A stretch of 15,653 nucleotides of DNA, taken from the NCBI GenBank assembly GCA_013696065.1, contig JACCZJ010000188.1, positions 1 through 15,653 on the forward strand. Reading direction: 5' to 3'. Source of the DNA: Nocardioidaceae bacterium. GTDB taxonomy: Bacteria; Actinomycetota; Actinomycetes; Propionibacteriales; Nocardioidaceae. The position numbers and the translations under genes are program-made. The notes under the pieces were generated by a model, which saw nothing but the letters and a program-made list of their open reading frames with translations, had not been told where the DNA came from and ran no database searches. Positions 6,944 through 13,336 of the stretch are shown here, one piece after another. Numbering within the stretch: position 1 is the first letter of the stretch; the number at the start of each line of letters is the position of its first letter.

Positions 6944-8194
6944 ATGAACGACGAACTGCCCGTGTCGGTGGCCTACCTCGATCACGCGGCCACCACGCCG
7001 ATCTACCCCGAGGTGGTCGACGCGATGGCCGCGCAGCTGGCGCGACTCGGGAACGCCTCATCCCTGCATGGCTCAGGCCGAGCGGCTCGACGGGTCGTCG
7101 AGGAATCACGTGAGGCGATAGCTGCGGCTCTGGGTGCCGGCCCGTCGGAGGTCGTCTTCACCTCTGGTGGCACCGAGGCCGACAATCTCGCGGTCAAGGG
7201 GTTCTATTGGTCCCGTCGCCAGGCCGACGCGCGGCGCACGCGCATCCTGACCAGCGCCGTCGAGCACCACGCCGTTCTCGACCCACTGCACTGGCTGGCG
7301 ACCCACGAGGCGGCGGAGGTTGAGCTCCTCGCCGTCGACGCAGATGGCGGTGTGCAGATCGACGCGCTGCGTACGTCGATCGAGCGTGACCCCGAAAGTG
7401 TGGCGCTGGTCAGCGTGATGTGGGCCAACAACGAGGTGGGCACGCTGCAGCCGATCGACGAAGTGGTCGCCCTCGCCGGCGCGTACGGCATACCGGTGCA
7501 CACCGACGCCGTCCAGGCGCTCGGGCAAGTACCGGTCGACTTCGCGGGAGCGAACGTCGATGCCATGACGGTGACCGGACACAAGATCGGGGGACCGTTC
7601 GGAGTTGGCGCGTTGCTGCTCCGCCGCGAGGCCGACCTGGTCGCGCTGCTGCATGGCGGTGGGCAGGAACGCGATGTCCGGTCCGGCACGCTCGACGCGC
7701 CCGCCATCGTGGGGTTTGCGCGGGCCACCGAGCTGGCCGTCAAATCTCAGCCCAGCCGGGGAGTCGAGTTGGGGGAGCTGCGTGACGCGCTCATCGCGGG
7801 AGTTCTCGACGCCGTGCCCGATGCACAGCTCAACGGTGCCGCGGGCAACGGGCGCTTGCCCGGCAACGCGCACTTCACCTTCACTGGATGCGAGGGAGAC
7901 TCGCTGCTGATGTTGCTGGACGCGCAAGGCATCGAGTGCTCGACCGGTTCTGCGTGTTCGGCTGGCGTGCCCCAGGCGTCACACGTCCTGCTCGCTATGG
8001 GCCGCGACGAGGCCACCGCCCGTGCCTCACTGCGGTTCTCGCTCGGCCACACGTCGACTGCGTCTGACGTCGAGCGCCTCGTCGAGGCCATCGCGCCGGC
8101 CGTGCAGCGAGCTAGAGCGGCAAGCCAGGGAGCTGGCGGCAGCGCATCCAGCAATGGGAGCAACGTCGGACTTCCGGTAGGCGGGGCCGCATGA
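6944..8194 (+). CDS. iscS: Cysteine desulfurase (IscS/NifS family)
   Basis: A 416-residue class V aminotransferase-fold enzyme that uses PLP to take sulfur from L-cysteine as an enzyme persulfide. Visible: YLDHAATTP (11-19), GNASSLHGSGR (36-46), FTSGGTEADNLAVKG (72-86), EHHAV with the catalytic histidine (107-111), WANNEVGTLQP (160-170), HTDAVQALGQ (186-195), the PLP lysine K214 in TGHKIGGPFGVGAL, and the persulfide cysteine C338 in STGSACSAG. The S-A-C-S-A-G loop is the long-loop IscS type. The start at 6944 is chosen over an upstream GTG/ATG because YLDHAATTP should lie near residue 10. After about residue 392 a Gly/Ser/Ala-rich tail follows and is unlikely to be structured. The stop overlaps the mnmA start by 4 nt (ATGA), so the product is probably the sulfur donor for MnmA as well as for Fe-S assembly. 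Confidence 0.96.
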   Translation: MNDELPVSVAYLDHAATTPIYPEVVDAMAAQLARLGNASSLHGSGRAARRVVEESREAIAAALGAGPSEVVFTSGGTEADNLAVKGFYWSRRQADARRTRILTSAVEHHAVLDPLHWLATHEAAEVELLAVDADGGVQIDALRTSIERDPESVALVSVMWANNEVGTLQPIDEVVALAGAYGIPVHTDAVQALGQVPVDFAGANVDAMTVTGHKIGGPFGVGALLLRREADLVALLHGGGQERDVRSGTLDAPAIVGFARATELAVKSQPSRGVELGELRDALIAGVLDAVPDAQLNGAAGNGRLPGNAHFTFTGCEGDSLLMLLDAQGIECSTGSACSAGVPQASHVLLAMGRDEATARASLRFSLGHTSTASDVERLVEAIAPAVQRARAASQGAGGSASSNGSNVGLPVGGAA

Positions 8195-9279
8195 GAGTGC
8201 TGGCTGCTATGTCTGGCGGAGTCGACTCAGCGGTGGCTGCGGCTCGGGCAGCGGAGGCGGGCCATGAGGTCACCGGCATACATCTGGCTTTATCCCGTAA
8301 CCCGCAGTCGTATCGCAGCGGCGCACGAGGATGCTGCACGATCGAGGACTCAAACGATGCGCGCCGCGCGGCTGATGTGATCGGTATCCCGTTCTACGTC
8401 TGGGACATGAGCGAGCAGTTCCACTCCTCGGTGGTCGAGGACTTCATGTCTGAGTATGCCGAGGGCCGCACGCCCAACCCGTGCCTTCGGTGCAACGAGA
8501 AGATCAAGTTCGCAGCGGTGCTGGAGCGAGGCCTGGCGTTGGGGTTTGACGCGGTGGCGACCGGCCACTACGCGCAGCTGCGAGACGGCGCCGACGGACT
8601 GATCGAGATGCACCGGGCAGTGGATCCGGGCAAGGATCAGTCCTATGTTCTGGGGGTGCTGGACCAGAAGCAGCTTGCGCACTCCCTGTTTCCGCTCGGC
8701 GGCTCGACCAAGACCGCTGTCCGTGCGGAGGCGGAGCGGCGTGGCTTGTCGGTGGCGAAGAAGCCCGACAGCCACGACATCTGCTTCATCTCCGATGGCG
8801 ACACGGCTGGCTGGTTGCGCGAAAAACTGGGTGCTGGCACCGGGGAGATCGTCGACACGACCGGTGAGGTGCTCGGCACCCACGGGGGCACGTTCGGTTT
8901 CACCATCGGCCAGCGGCGGGGTTTGCGCCTCGGGACGCCGGCCCCCGATGGCAAGCCGCGCTACGTGCTCGACATCGAGCCAGTTTCCGGCACGGTGACG
9001 GTTGGTCCACGCGAGAAGCTCGACGTCGACCACATCATGGGCATCAAGCCACGTTGGTGTGGCAGCGAACCCGTCGAGGATGTGGCGTGCACTGTCCAGC
9101 TGCGCGCGCACGGCGAGGAACACCGAGCCATTGCCCGCGTCCTCGGTGACGAGGTCGAGATCGAGCTGATCGAACCTGCGAGCGGCATCGCTCCCGGTCA
9201 GGCCGCCGTCGTGTATGACGGCACTCGGGTGGTGGGGAGCGCCACGATTGCCTCCGCCCGTCGCCGTGCCCACGCCTAA
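8191..9279 (+). CDS. mnmA: tRNA-specific 2-thiouridylase MnmA
   Basis: The 362-residue ATP-pyrophosphatase-fold enzyme adds sulfur to U34 of tRNA Lys, Glu and Gln wobble positions. Seen: PP-loop MSGGVDSAVAA (7-17), TPNPCLRCNEKIKF (94-107), ATGHYAQL (123-130), GKDQSYVLGVL (147-157), KKPDSHDICFISDGD (190-204), and the C-terminal domain containing GTFGFTIGQRRGL. C101 and C198 align with the catalytic pair C102/C199 of E. coli MnmA; C98 is an additional cysteine in the CxxC arrangement. There is also a CC pair at residues 48-49. It overlaps iscS by ATGA, so sulfur donor and acceptor are translated together. The GC-rich GGCGGGG just upstream may act as the ribosome binding site. Length is normal. 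Confidence 0.97.
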   Translation: MRVLAAMSGGVDSAVAAARAAEAGHEVTGIHLALSRNPQSYRSGARGCCTIEDSNDARRAADVIGIPFYVWDMSEQFHSSVVEDFMSEYAEGRTPNPCLRCNEKIKFAAVLERGLALGFDAVATGHYAQLRDGADGLIEMHRAVDPGKDQSYVLGVLDQKQLAHSLFPLGGSTKTAVRAEAERRGLSVAKKPDSHDICFISDGDTAGWLREKLGAGTGEIVDTTGEVLGTHGGTFGFTIGQRRGLRLGTPAPDGKPRYVLDIEPVSGTVTVGPREKLDVDHIMGIKPRWCGSEPVEDVACTVQLRAHGEEHRAIARVLGDEVEIELIEPASGIAPGQAAVVYDGTRVVGSATIASARRRAHA

Positions 9280-9333
9280 CCTTCCGAGCCTCCACGATCC
9301 GAGTCTGGCGTCGCTCTGGAAAATCACTCGACA

Positions 9334-9369
9334 CTGACCGGGTCCCGGCTGAGCGGTTAGGGTCCTCAG
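9334..9369 (+). promoter_or_regulatory. Probable leaderless promoter of the MetE-like/ligA operon
   Basis: TAGGGT (9358-9363) fits TANNNT and is 6 nt before the GTG at 9370. CTGACC (9334-9339) is a plausible -35 with an 18-bp spacer. The spacer contains the near-palindrome CCGGGTCCCGG (9338-9348), which could be an operator or chance. Confidence 0.5.
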
Positions 9370-10380
9370 GTGACACACAAAGCCACGGGAATCGGGTCCA
9401 TGCCAGGCGAGGACTTCGCCGACTCTATGCACATCGTCTTGGGCGAGGTGGGGGAGTTGCCCCATCTCGTCGAGCTGCCCGCTAGAGGCGCCGGTGCGGC
9501 GATGGTTGGCCGCACCCTCTCCCTCATCACCGGGATGGGGGTTGACTTGCAGCCCGCCGGTTGGCGCCTGACGGACGCGTCTGGCCTGGACCATCGACGA
9601 GCCGCCTCCTTGCTCGCCCAAGATCTCGACACTCTCGAAGAGCTGATGCAGGGCCATCGGGGCAGCGTCAAGCTGCAGATCACCGGTCCATTGACTCTTG
9701 CCGCCGCTGTCGAGCGGCCGCGCGGTGACAAGGTGTTGGCCGATCACGGTGGACGACGCGATCTCGCCCAAGCCTTGGCGGAGGGGCTGGACGCCCATCT
9801 CAGCGACGTTCGGCGTCGGCTCGGCGGAGTCGATCTCGTCGTACAGGTGGATGAGCCAGCGTTGCCCGCAGTGCTCTCCGGGTCAATCCCTACCGCGAGC
9901 GGGTTCAGCCGGCATCGCTCGGTGACGGCAGCCGACGCGGCGCAGGCACTGGGATGGGCGTGCGATGCCATCGTCGGGGCTGAGGCTGAGCCGGTGCTGC
10001 ACTGCTGTTCTGCTGGCGTCCCATGGGCCGTGCTCCGACAGACCCCTCTGCAGGCGGTGTCGTTCGACCTCAGCCTGCTTGCGTCCGAACAGTATGACGA
10101 CGTGGCCGCCTGGGTCGACACCGGCCGCCAGGTGTGGCTCGGCGTCATACCCGCGCTCGACCAGGCCGGGCAACCCCCGTCGGATGCAGACGTCACCCGG
10201 CGAGTGCAGGGCTGGTGGAGCAACCTCGGCTTCAGTGATCCCGAGATGCTGCCACCAACCGTGGTGACACCGACCTGTGGACTAGCGGGTGCTTCGCCCA
10301 CGTGGGCGAGGCAGGCTTTGGGCCTGGCGCAAAGCGTGGCGCAGAATCTGTCGGAGCAAAACGGCAAGATGGGCTCGTGA
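9370..10380 (+). CDS. MetE-like (cobalamin-independent methionine synthase superfamily) core methyltransferase
   Basis: The 336-residue protein resembles the C-terminal catalytic barrel of MetE without its N-terminal half. It starts at GTG, where TGIGSMPG (6-13) is the family's typical N-terminus. Seen: LQITGPLTL (102-110), VQVDEPALP (158-166), VLHCCSAG (209-216) and TPTCGLAG (300-307). H211, C213 and C303 fit the MetE zinc ligands H641, C643 and C726; the fourth ligand, a glutamate in MetE, is not obvious (D233 in SFDLSL is a candidate). Homologues sit beside ligA in Mycobacterium (Rv3015c) and are often called methionine synthase without proof. The folate-binding N-terminal domain is missing, so the methyl donor may not be methyltetrahydrofolate. 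The stop overlaps the ligA GTG, so the two are coupled. Confidence 0.85.
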   Translation: MTHKATGIGSMPGEDFADSMHIVLGEVGELPHLVELPARGAGAAMVGRTLSLITGMGVDLQPAGWRLTDASGLDHRRAASLLAQDLDTLEELMQGHRGSVKLQITGPLTLAAAVERPRGDKVLADHGGRRDLAQALAEGLDAHLSDVRRRLGGVDLVVQVDEPALPAVLSGSIPTASGFSRHRSVTAADAAQALGWACDAIVGAEAEPVLHCCSAGVPWAVLRQTPLQAVSFDLSLLASEQYDDVAAWVDTGRQVWLGVIPALDQAGQPPSDADVTRRVQGWWSNLGFSDPEMLPPTVVTPTCGLAGASPTWARQALGLAQSVAQNLSEQNGKMGS

Positions 10381-12608
10381 CCAAGACCAGCTCAACCAAG
10401 GCGGCAGCCGCCTCCACAGCCGGGACGGAGGCCGCCTCCGCAGCCGAACTAAAAGCCGCCTCCGCAGTGGAGCTGGCAGCGTCCGCTGGAGTGGCAGCGG
10501 CTGAGATGGCAGCGGGGCCGCCGGCCGAGGTTGCCCCGGCACCCGCTGAAGCGCGCGAGCGGCACAGTGATCTGGCCGAGCAGGTCGAGGGCCATCGCTG
10601 GCACTACTACGTGACGGACACCCCCACGGTGAGCGACGGCGAGTTCGACGCCCTGATGCGCGAGCTCGGGGCGCTCGAAGACGCCTATCCAGAGCTGCGC
10701 ACACCTGACTCGCCCACGCAAAAGGTCGGCGGCGCCGTCTCGACCCAATTCACCGCGGTTGAGCATGCGGAGCGGATGCTCAGCCTCGACAACGCGTTCT
10801 CGCCCGAGGAGCTCACGGCTTGGTCGGAGCGGCTCCGCGAGTCCGGTGACACGGCCGAATTCCTGTGCGAGCTCAAAGTCGACGGACTCGCGATCAACCT
10901 CACCTACGAGGGGGGCCGGTTGGTCCGGGGGGCGACGCGCGGAGATGGTCGCACCGGCGAGGACGTCACACCCAACGTGCGCACGATCCAGGGCATCCCA
11001 CACCGGCTGGCCACCTCGGCGGAGTATCCGACACCGGGATTCGTCGAGATTCGCGGTGAGGTCTATTTCCCCGTGACTGCTTTCGAGGAGCTCAACGCTG
11101 GGTTGGTCGAGGCGGGAAGGGCGCCCTTCTCCAACCCCCGCAACGCCGCAGCGGGATCGCTCAGGCAAAAGGACCCTCGCATCACCATGACCCGACCACT
11201 GCGGATGGTGTGCCACGGCCTGGGCGCTCGACGCGGCTTCGACCCTCAGAGGCAGTCAGGGTCGTATGCCGCTCTGGCCGCCTGGGGTCTGCCCGTCAGC
11301 GACCAGGCGAAGGTGCTGCCCAGTCTCGAGGCCGTGCAGGAGCTCATCGACTACTACGGCGAGCACCGCCACGATGTCGAACACGAGATCGACGGGGTGG
11401 TGGTCAAGGTCGACCAGGTGTCACTGCAACGCCGCCTTGGTTCGACATCACGGGCGCCGAGATGGGCGATCGCCTACAAGTACCCGCCCGAGGAGGTCAC
11501 CACCAAGCTGCTCGACATCGAGGTCAATGTGGGCCGCACCGGGCGAGTCACCCCGTTCGGGCGCATGCAGCCGGTGCGGGTCTCGGGGTCGACTGTGGAG
11601 TACGCCACTCTGCACAACGCGACAGAGGTCAGGCGCAAGGGTGTTCTCATCGGGGACACCGTGGTGCTGCGCAAGGCGGGCGACGTCATACCCGAAATCG
11701 TTGGTCCGGTGGCGGATCTGAGGACGGGCGACGAGCGCGAGTTCGTCATGCCCATCGAGTGCCCGGCATGCAACACGGCGTTGGCGCCGGCCAAAGAGGG
11801 CGACGCCGACATCCGCTGCCCCAACCAGCGGTCGTGTCCGGCGCAGCTCCGTGAACGGTTGTTCCACCTCGCGGGACGAGGAGCCTTTGACATCGAGGGG
11901 CTCGGCTTCGAAGCGGCGGCGGGGTTGCTGGAGGCGGGCGTTCTCACTGACGAGGGCGACGTGTTCGCGCTCGATGGGGCCGCTCTGCTCGCCACGCCTC
12001 TCTTCACTAAAAACGCCGGTGGTATCTCGGCGAACGGCGTTCGATTGCTCACCAACCTCGCCAAGGCCAAGGAGCAGCCGTTGTGGCGGGTCTTGGTGGC
12101 GCTGTCCATCCGCCATGTCGGCCCCACGGCCGCGCGCGCATTGGCAGAGGAGTTCGGGTTCCTCGACGCCATCCAAAAAGCCTCGATCGAGGAGCTTGCG
12201 GCAGTCGAAGGTGTCGGTATGACGATCGCCGAGTCGGTGCGGGAGTGGTTCGAGGTCGAGTGGCATCGAGCAATGGTCGACAAGTGGAGAGCGGCAGGTG
12301 TGCGGATGGCCGACGAGCGAGACGACTCCGTGCAGCGAACTCTCGAGGGATTGTCGGTCGTCGTCACCGGGTCACTCGAGCGGTGGTCCCGCGACGAGGC
12401 GAAGGAGGCGATCGTGGTGCGAGGAGGCAAGGCCAGCGCGTCAGTCTCCAAGAACACCGCGTTCGTGGTCGTGGGGGAGGCGCCAGGGTCCAAGCTCGAC
12501 AAGGCCGTCACGCTCAAAGTCCCCGTTCTCGACGAGGCAGGCTTCGAGGTACTGCTGAGCCAGGGCCCTGAGGCGGCCAGGCCAGCGGCGAGGGTCGGGG
12601 AGGCATGA
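10377..12608 (+). CDS. ligA: NAD-dependent DNA ligase LigA with repetitive N-terminal extension
   Basis: The product is 743 residues from the GTG at 10377, which overlaps the previous stop (GTGA). It seals nicks in DNA using NAD+. Order of parts: an Ala-rich extension (1-62); domain Ia around HRWHYYVTDTPTVSD (about 73-87); adenylation domain with the nucleotide-accepting lysine K167 in ELKVDGLAINL; OB fold with GRTGRVTPFG (386-395); zinc finger C462, C465, C481 and C487; helix-hairpin-helix region (about 500-630); and a C-terminal BRCT domain (about 655-728) containing VVVTGSL. All are intact. Actinobacterial LigA usually begins shortly before the domain Ia helix, so the first 50 or so residues are extra. 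If the ATG at 10506 were the true start, most of the extension would vanish (700 residues). GGAG at 10488-10491 is 14 nt from it, a poor spacing, so I keep 10377. Confidence 0.95.
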   Translation: MTKTSSTKAAAASTAGTEAASAAELKAASAVELAASAGVAAAEMAAGPPAEVAPAPAEARERHSDLAEQVEGHRWHYYVTDTPTVSDGEFDALMRELGALEDAYPELRTPDSPTQKVGGAVSTQFTAVEHAERMLSLDNAFSPEELTAWSERLRESGDTAEFLCELKVDGLAINLTYEGGRLVRGATRGDGRTGEDVTPNVRTIQGIPHRLATSAEYPTPGFVEIRGEVYFPVTAFEELNAGLVEAGRAPFSNPRNAAAGSLRQKDPRITMTRPLRMVCHGLGARRGFDPQRQSGSYAALAAWGLPVSDQAKVLPSLEAVQELIDYYGEHRHDVEHEIDGVVVKVDQVSLQRRLGSTSRAPRWAIAYKYPPEEVTTKLLDIEVNVGRTGRVTPFGRMQPVRVSGSTVEYATLHNATEVRRKGVLIGDTVVLRKAGDVIPEIVGPVADLRTGDEREFVMPIECPACNTALAPAKEGDADIRCPNQRSCPAQLRERLFHLAGRGAFDIEGLGFEAAAGLLEAGVLTDEGDVFALDGAALLATPLFTKNAGGISANGVRLLTNLAKAKEQPLWRVLVALSIRHVGPTAARALAEEFGFLDAIQKASIEELAAVEGVGMTIAESVREWFEVEWHRAMVDKWRAAGVRMADERDDSVQRTLEGLSVVVTGSLERWSRDEAKEAIVVRGGKASASVSKNTAFVVVGEAPGSKLDKAVTLKVPVLDEAGFEVLLSQGPEAARPAARVGEA
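10407..10502 (+). repeat. 24-bp tandem repeat in the 5' end of ligA
   Basis: Three clear units (10407-10430, 10431-10454, 10455-10478) start GCCGCCTCC; a degenerate fourth runs 10479-10502. The unit is a multiple of three and in frame with ligA, giving AASTAGTE, AASAAELK, AASAVELA and ASAGVAAA. Confidence 0.8.
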
Positions 12609-12916
12609 CGACCATGCCCCACGGCCATGACACAGCACCCGACGGTGTCAACCCACCCGGCCAGAGTGGACCCGACTTGCCGACGGAGCGGCCGCATGGC
12701 GACGCAGCTCTCGATGACCCCGGTCACCCAGACGATGGCCCCGGTCACCCAGACGATAACCCCAGCTGGCCAGACGGCATCGATCCGCTGGGTGTGCCCA
12801 CCTCGCAAAGTGAGCGTGAGGCCTTTGTCCTCGCTTTGGCTGCGGTCATCTCCTTGCTCGGGCTCTGCGTCACGCTGGGTTGGATCGTCTTCAATCAGAT
12901 GCAGACCGGCGGCTGA
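12605..12916 (+). CDS. Small single-pass (tail-anchored) membrane protein of unknown function
   Basis: This 103-residue protein overlaps ligA by 4 nt (ATGA), so it is probably translated by coupling. The ribosome binding site GGGGAGG at 12597-12603 is too close to this ATG but well placed for a second ATG at 12614, so the start may be four codons later (100 residues). Residues 1-65 are Pro/Asp/Gly/His-rich and look disordered, with a repeated D-D-x-P-G-H-P motif (37-56). Residues 74-96 (VLALAAVISLLGLCVTLGWIVF) are one hydrophobic helix; only six polar residues follow. With no signal peptide, the N-terminus should face the cytoplasm with the C-terminal end outside. I do not recognise a family. 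In Mycobacterium the position after ligA is held by an ACT-domain protein (Rv3013), which this is not. Coding potential is supported by the intact membrane helix and the overlap. Confidence 0.7.
   Translation: MTTMPHGHDTAPDGVNPPGQSGPDLPTERPHGDAALDDPGHPDDGPGHPDDNPSWPDGIDPLGVPTSQSEREAFVLALAAVISLLGLCVTLGWIVFNQMQTGG
12713..12772 (+). repeat. 18/21-bp tandem repeat in the small membrane protein gene
   Basis: Units at 12713-12730 (18 bp), 12731-12751 (21 bp) and 12752-12772 (21 bp, diverged) share GAYGAT/GAC followed by CCCCGGTCACCCA. They encode DDPGHP, DDGPGHP and DDNPSWP in frame. Confidence 0.75.
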
Positions 12917-13026
12917 CCGGCTGGCTGGCGGCGCCGCACCGTTACAGGCGAAAGCAGCGCCTCGTCGTCTTTCGCGGGAGGCGCCGAGCCGGACGCAGCC
13001 GTTCTCGAGGTGGGTCACTGTTGGGT

Positions 13027-13042
13027 AGAGCCGGTGCTCTTT
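13027..13042 (+). terminator. Weak terminator-like hairpin after the ligA operon
   Basis: AGAGC (13027-13031) pairs with GCTCT (13036-13040) around the loop CGGT, followed by only two further T residues. It is 110 nt after the last stop codon of the operon. The stem is short and the T-tract poor, so termination is speculative. Confidence 0.25.
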
Positions 13043-13267
13043 GATGGTGAGTGGTGGGGACTCCCGTTCGTGTAGCAGTTCGGATGGGGAGGCGGCCAGC
13101 CGAAAGGCTGGCAAGGCACGGGCGTGATGGCGCGGCTATCTGAGGATCGAGTCCACTCCGTTGACAACGGGGGCGCAGTTCTCACCTTGCTGCCCGCGGA
13201 AGCTCGCTCCGTGCGTCGAGGGCCACGGCTGCCGCTAGCGCTCTTGGATGGCCTGCTGGTGGGGACT
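13036..13267. repeat. Degenerate 27-28-bp direct repeat, two copies 204 bp apart
   Basis: Copies at 13036-13062 and 13240-13267 both begin GCTCTT and end in the shared TGGTGGGGACT (13052-13062 and 13257-13267). About 23 of 28 positions match with one gap. Nothing else in the window has this motif that I could see. Confidence 0.55.
13095..13112 (+). other. Perfect 7-bp stem with GNRA tetraloop
   Basis: GCCAGCC-GAAA-GGCTGGC is a perfect inverted repeat with a GAAA (GNRA) loop, a loop type typical of structured RNA. It is not followed by a T-tract. Transcription in the + direction is an assumption. Confidence 0.5.
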
Positions 13268-13323
13268 GAACGCCGAGCTGCGCGGGGTACGGGCTGGCGG
13301 AAAGCGGGTGCTGTCGCGCCCAT

Positions 13324-13336
13324 TAGGATTGCGGCC
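13324..13336 (+). promoter_or_regulatory. Probable leaderless -10 box of the gatCAB operon
   Basis: TAGGAT (13324-13329) fits TANNNT and lies 7 nt before the gatC ATG at 13337, with no Shine-Dalgarno in between. This also supports starting gatC at 13337 instead of extending the open frame upstream. Confidence 0.55.

Larger units (their letters stand above)
12917..13336. other. 420-base gap between the small membrane protein gene and gatC
   Basis: No convincing gene is seen on either strand; long open frames here are extensions of gatC or antisense frames of ligA. The interval contains several hairpins: GCGAAAG/CTTTCGC (12948-12954 with 12969-12975), AGAGC/GCTCT around CGGT (13027-13040), GCCAGCC/GGCTGGC around GAAA (13095-13112) and CCGTT/AACGG around GAC (13158-13170). 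It also holds a degenerate 28-bp repeat (about 13036-13062 and 13240-13267) and, at its right end, the gatC promoter. I recognise no named riboswitch, tmRNA, RNase P RNA or SRP RNA. Confidence 0.6.

Noticed and set aside
8350..9798. 482-codon open frame opposite mnmA and the start of the MetE-like gene
   Set aside because: It spans two certain genes and a promoter on the other strand, and its composition is typical of GC-biased antisense frames.
10302..10376. Upstream extension of ligA into the MetE-like gene
   Set aside because: It would overlap the previous gene by 79 bases; the GTG at 10377 gives the usual 4-nt coupling.
11474..13114. 546-codon open frame on the minus strand opposite ligA and into the gap
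   Set aside because: It is the antisense of a certain gene in GC-rich DNA, its translation is Ser/Thr/Arg-rich without any family motif, and such long antisense frames also occur opposite mnmA and gatA here.
13095..13170. Possible c-di-GMP riboswitch or SRP RNA because of the GAAA hairpin followed by GGCAAGGCAC
   Set aside because: The conserved bases and second helix of the c-di-GMP riboswitch, and the GGAAGCAGCC-type core of SRP RNA, are absent.
13161..13190. TTGACA at 13161-13166 as a sigma-70 -35 box
   Set aside because: No TANNNT -10 lies at 16-19 bp downstream, and the hexamer is part of a small inverted repeat.
13124..13336. Upstream extension of gatC to an ATG at 13124
   Set aside because: The extra 71 residues have no GatC similarity, and a TANNNT box directly before 13337 indicates that transcription starts there.
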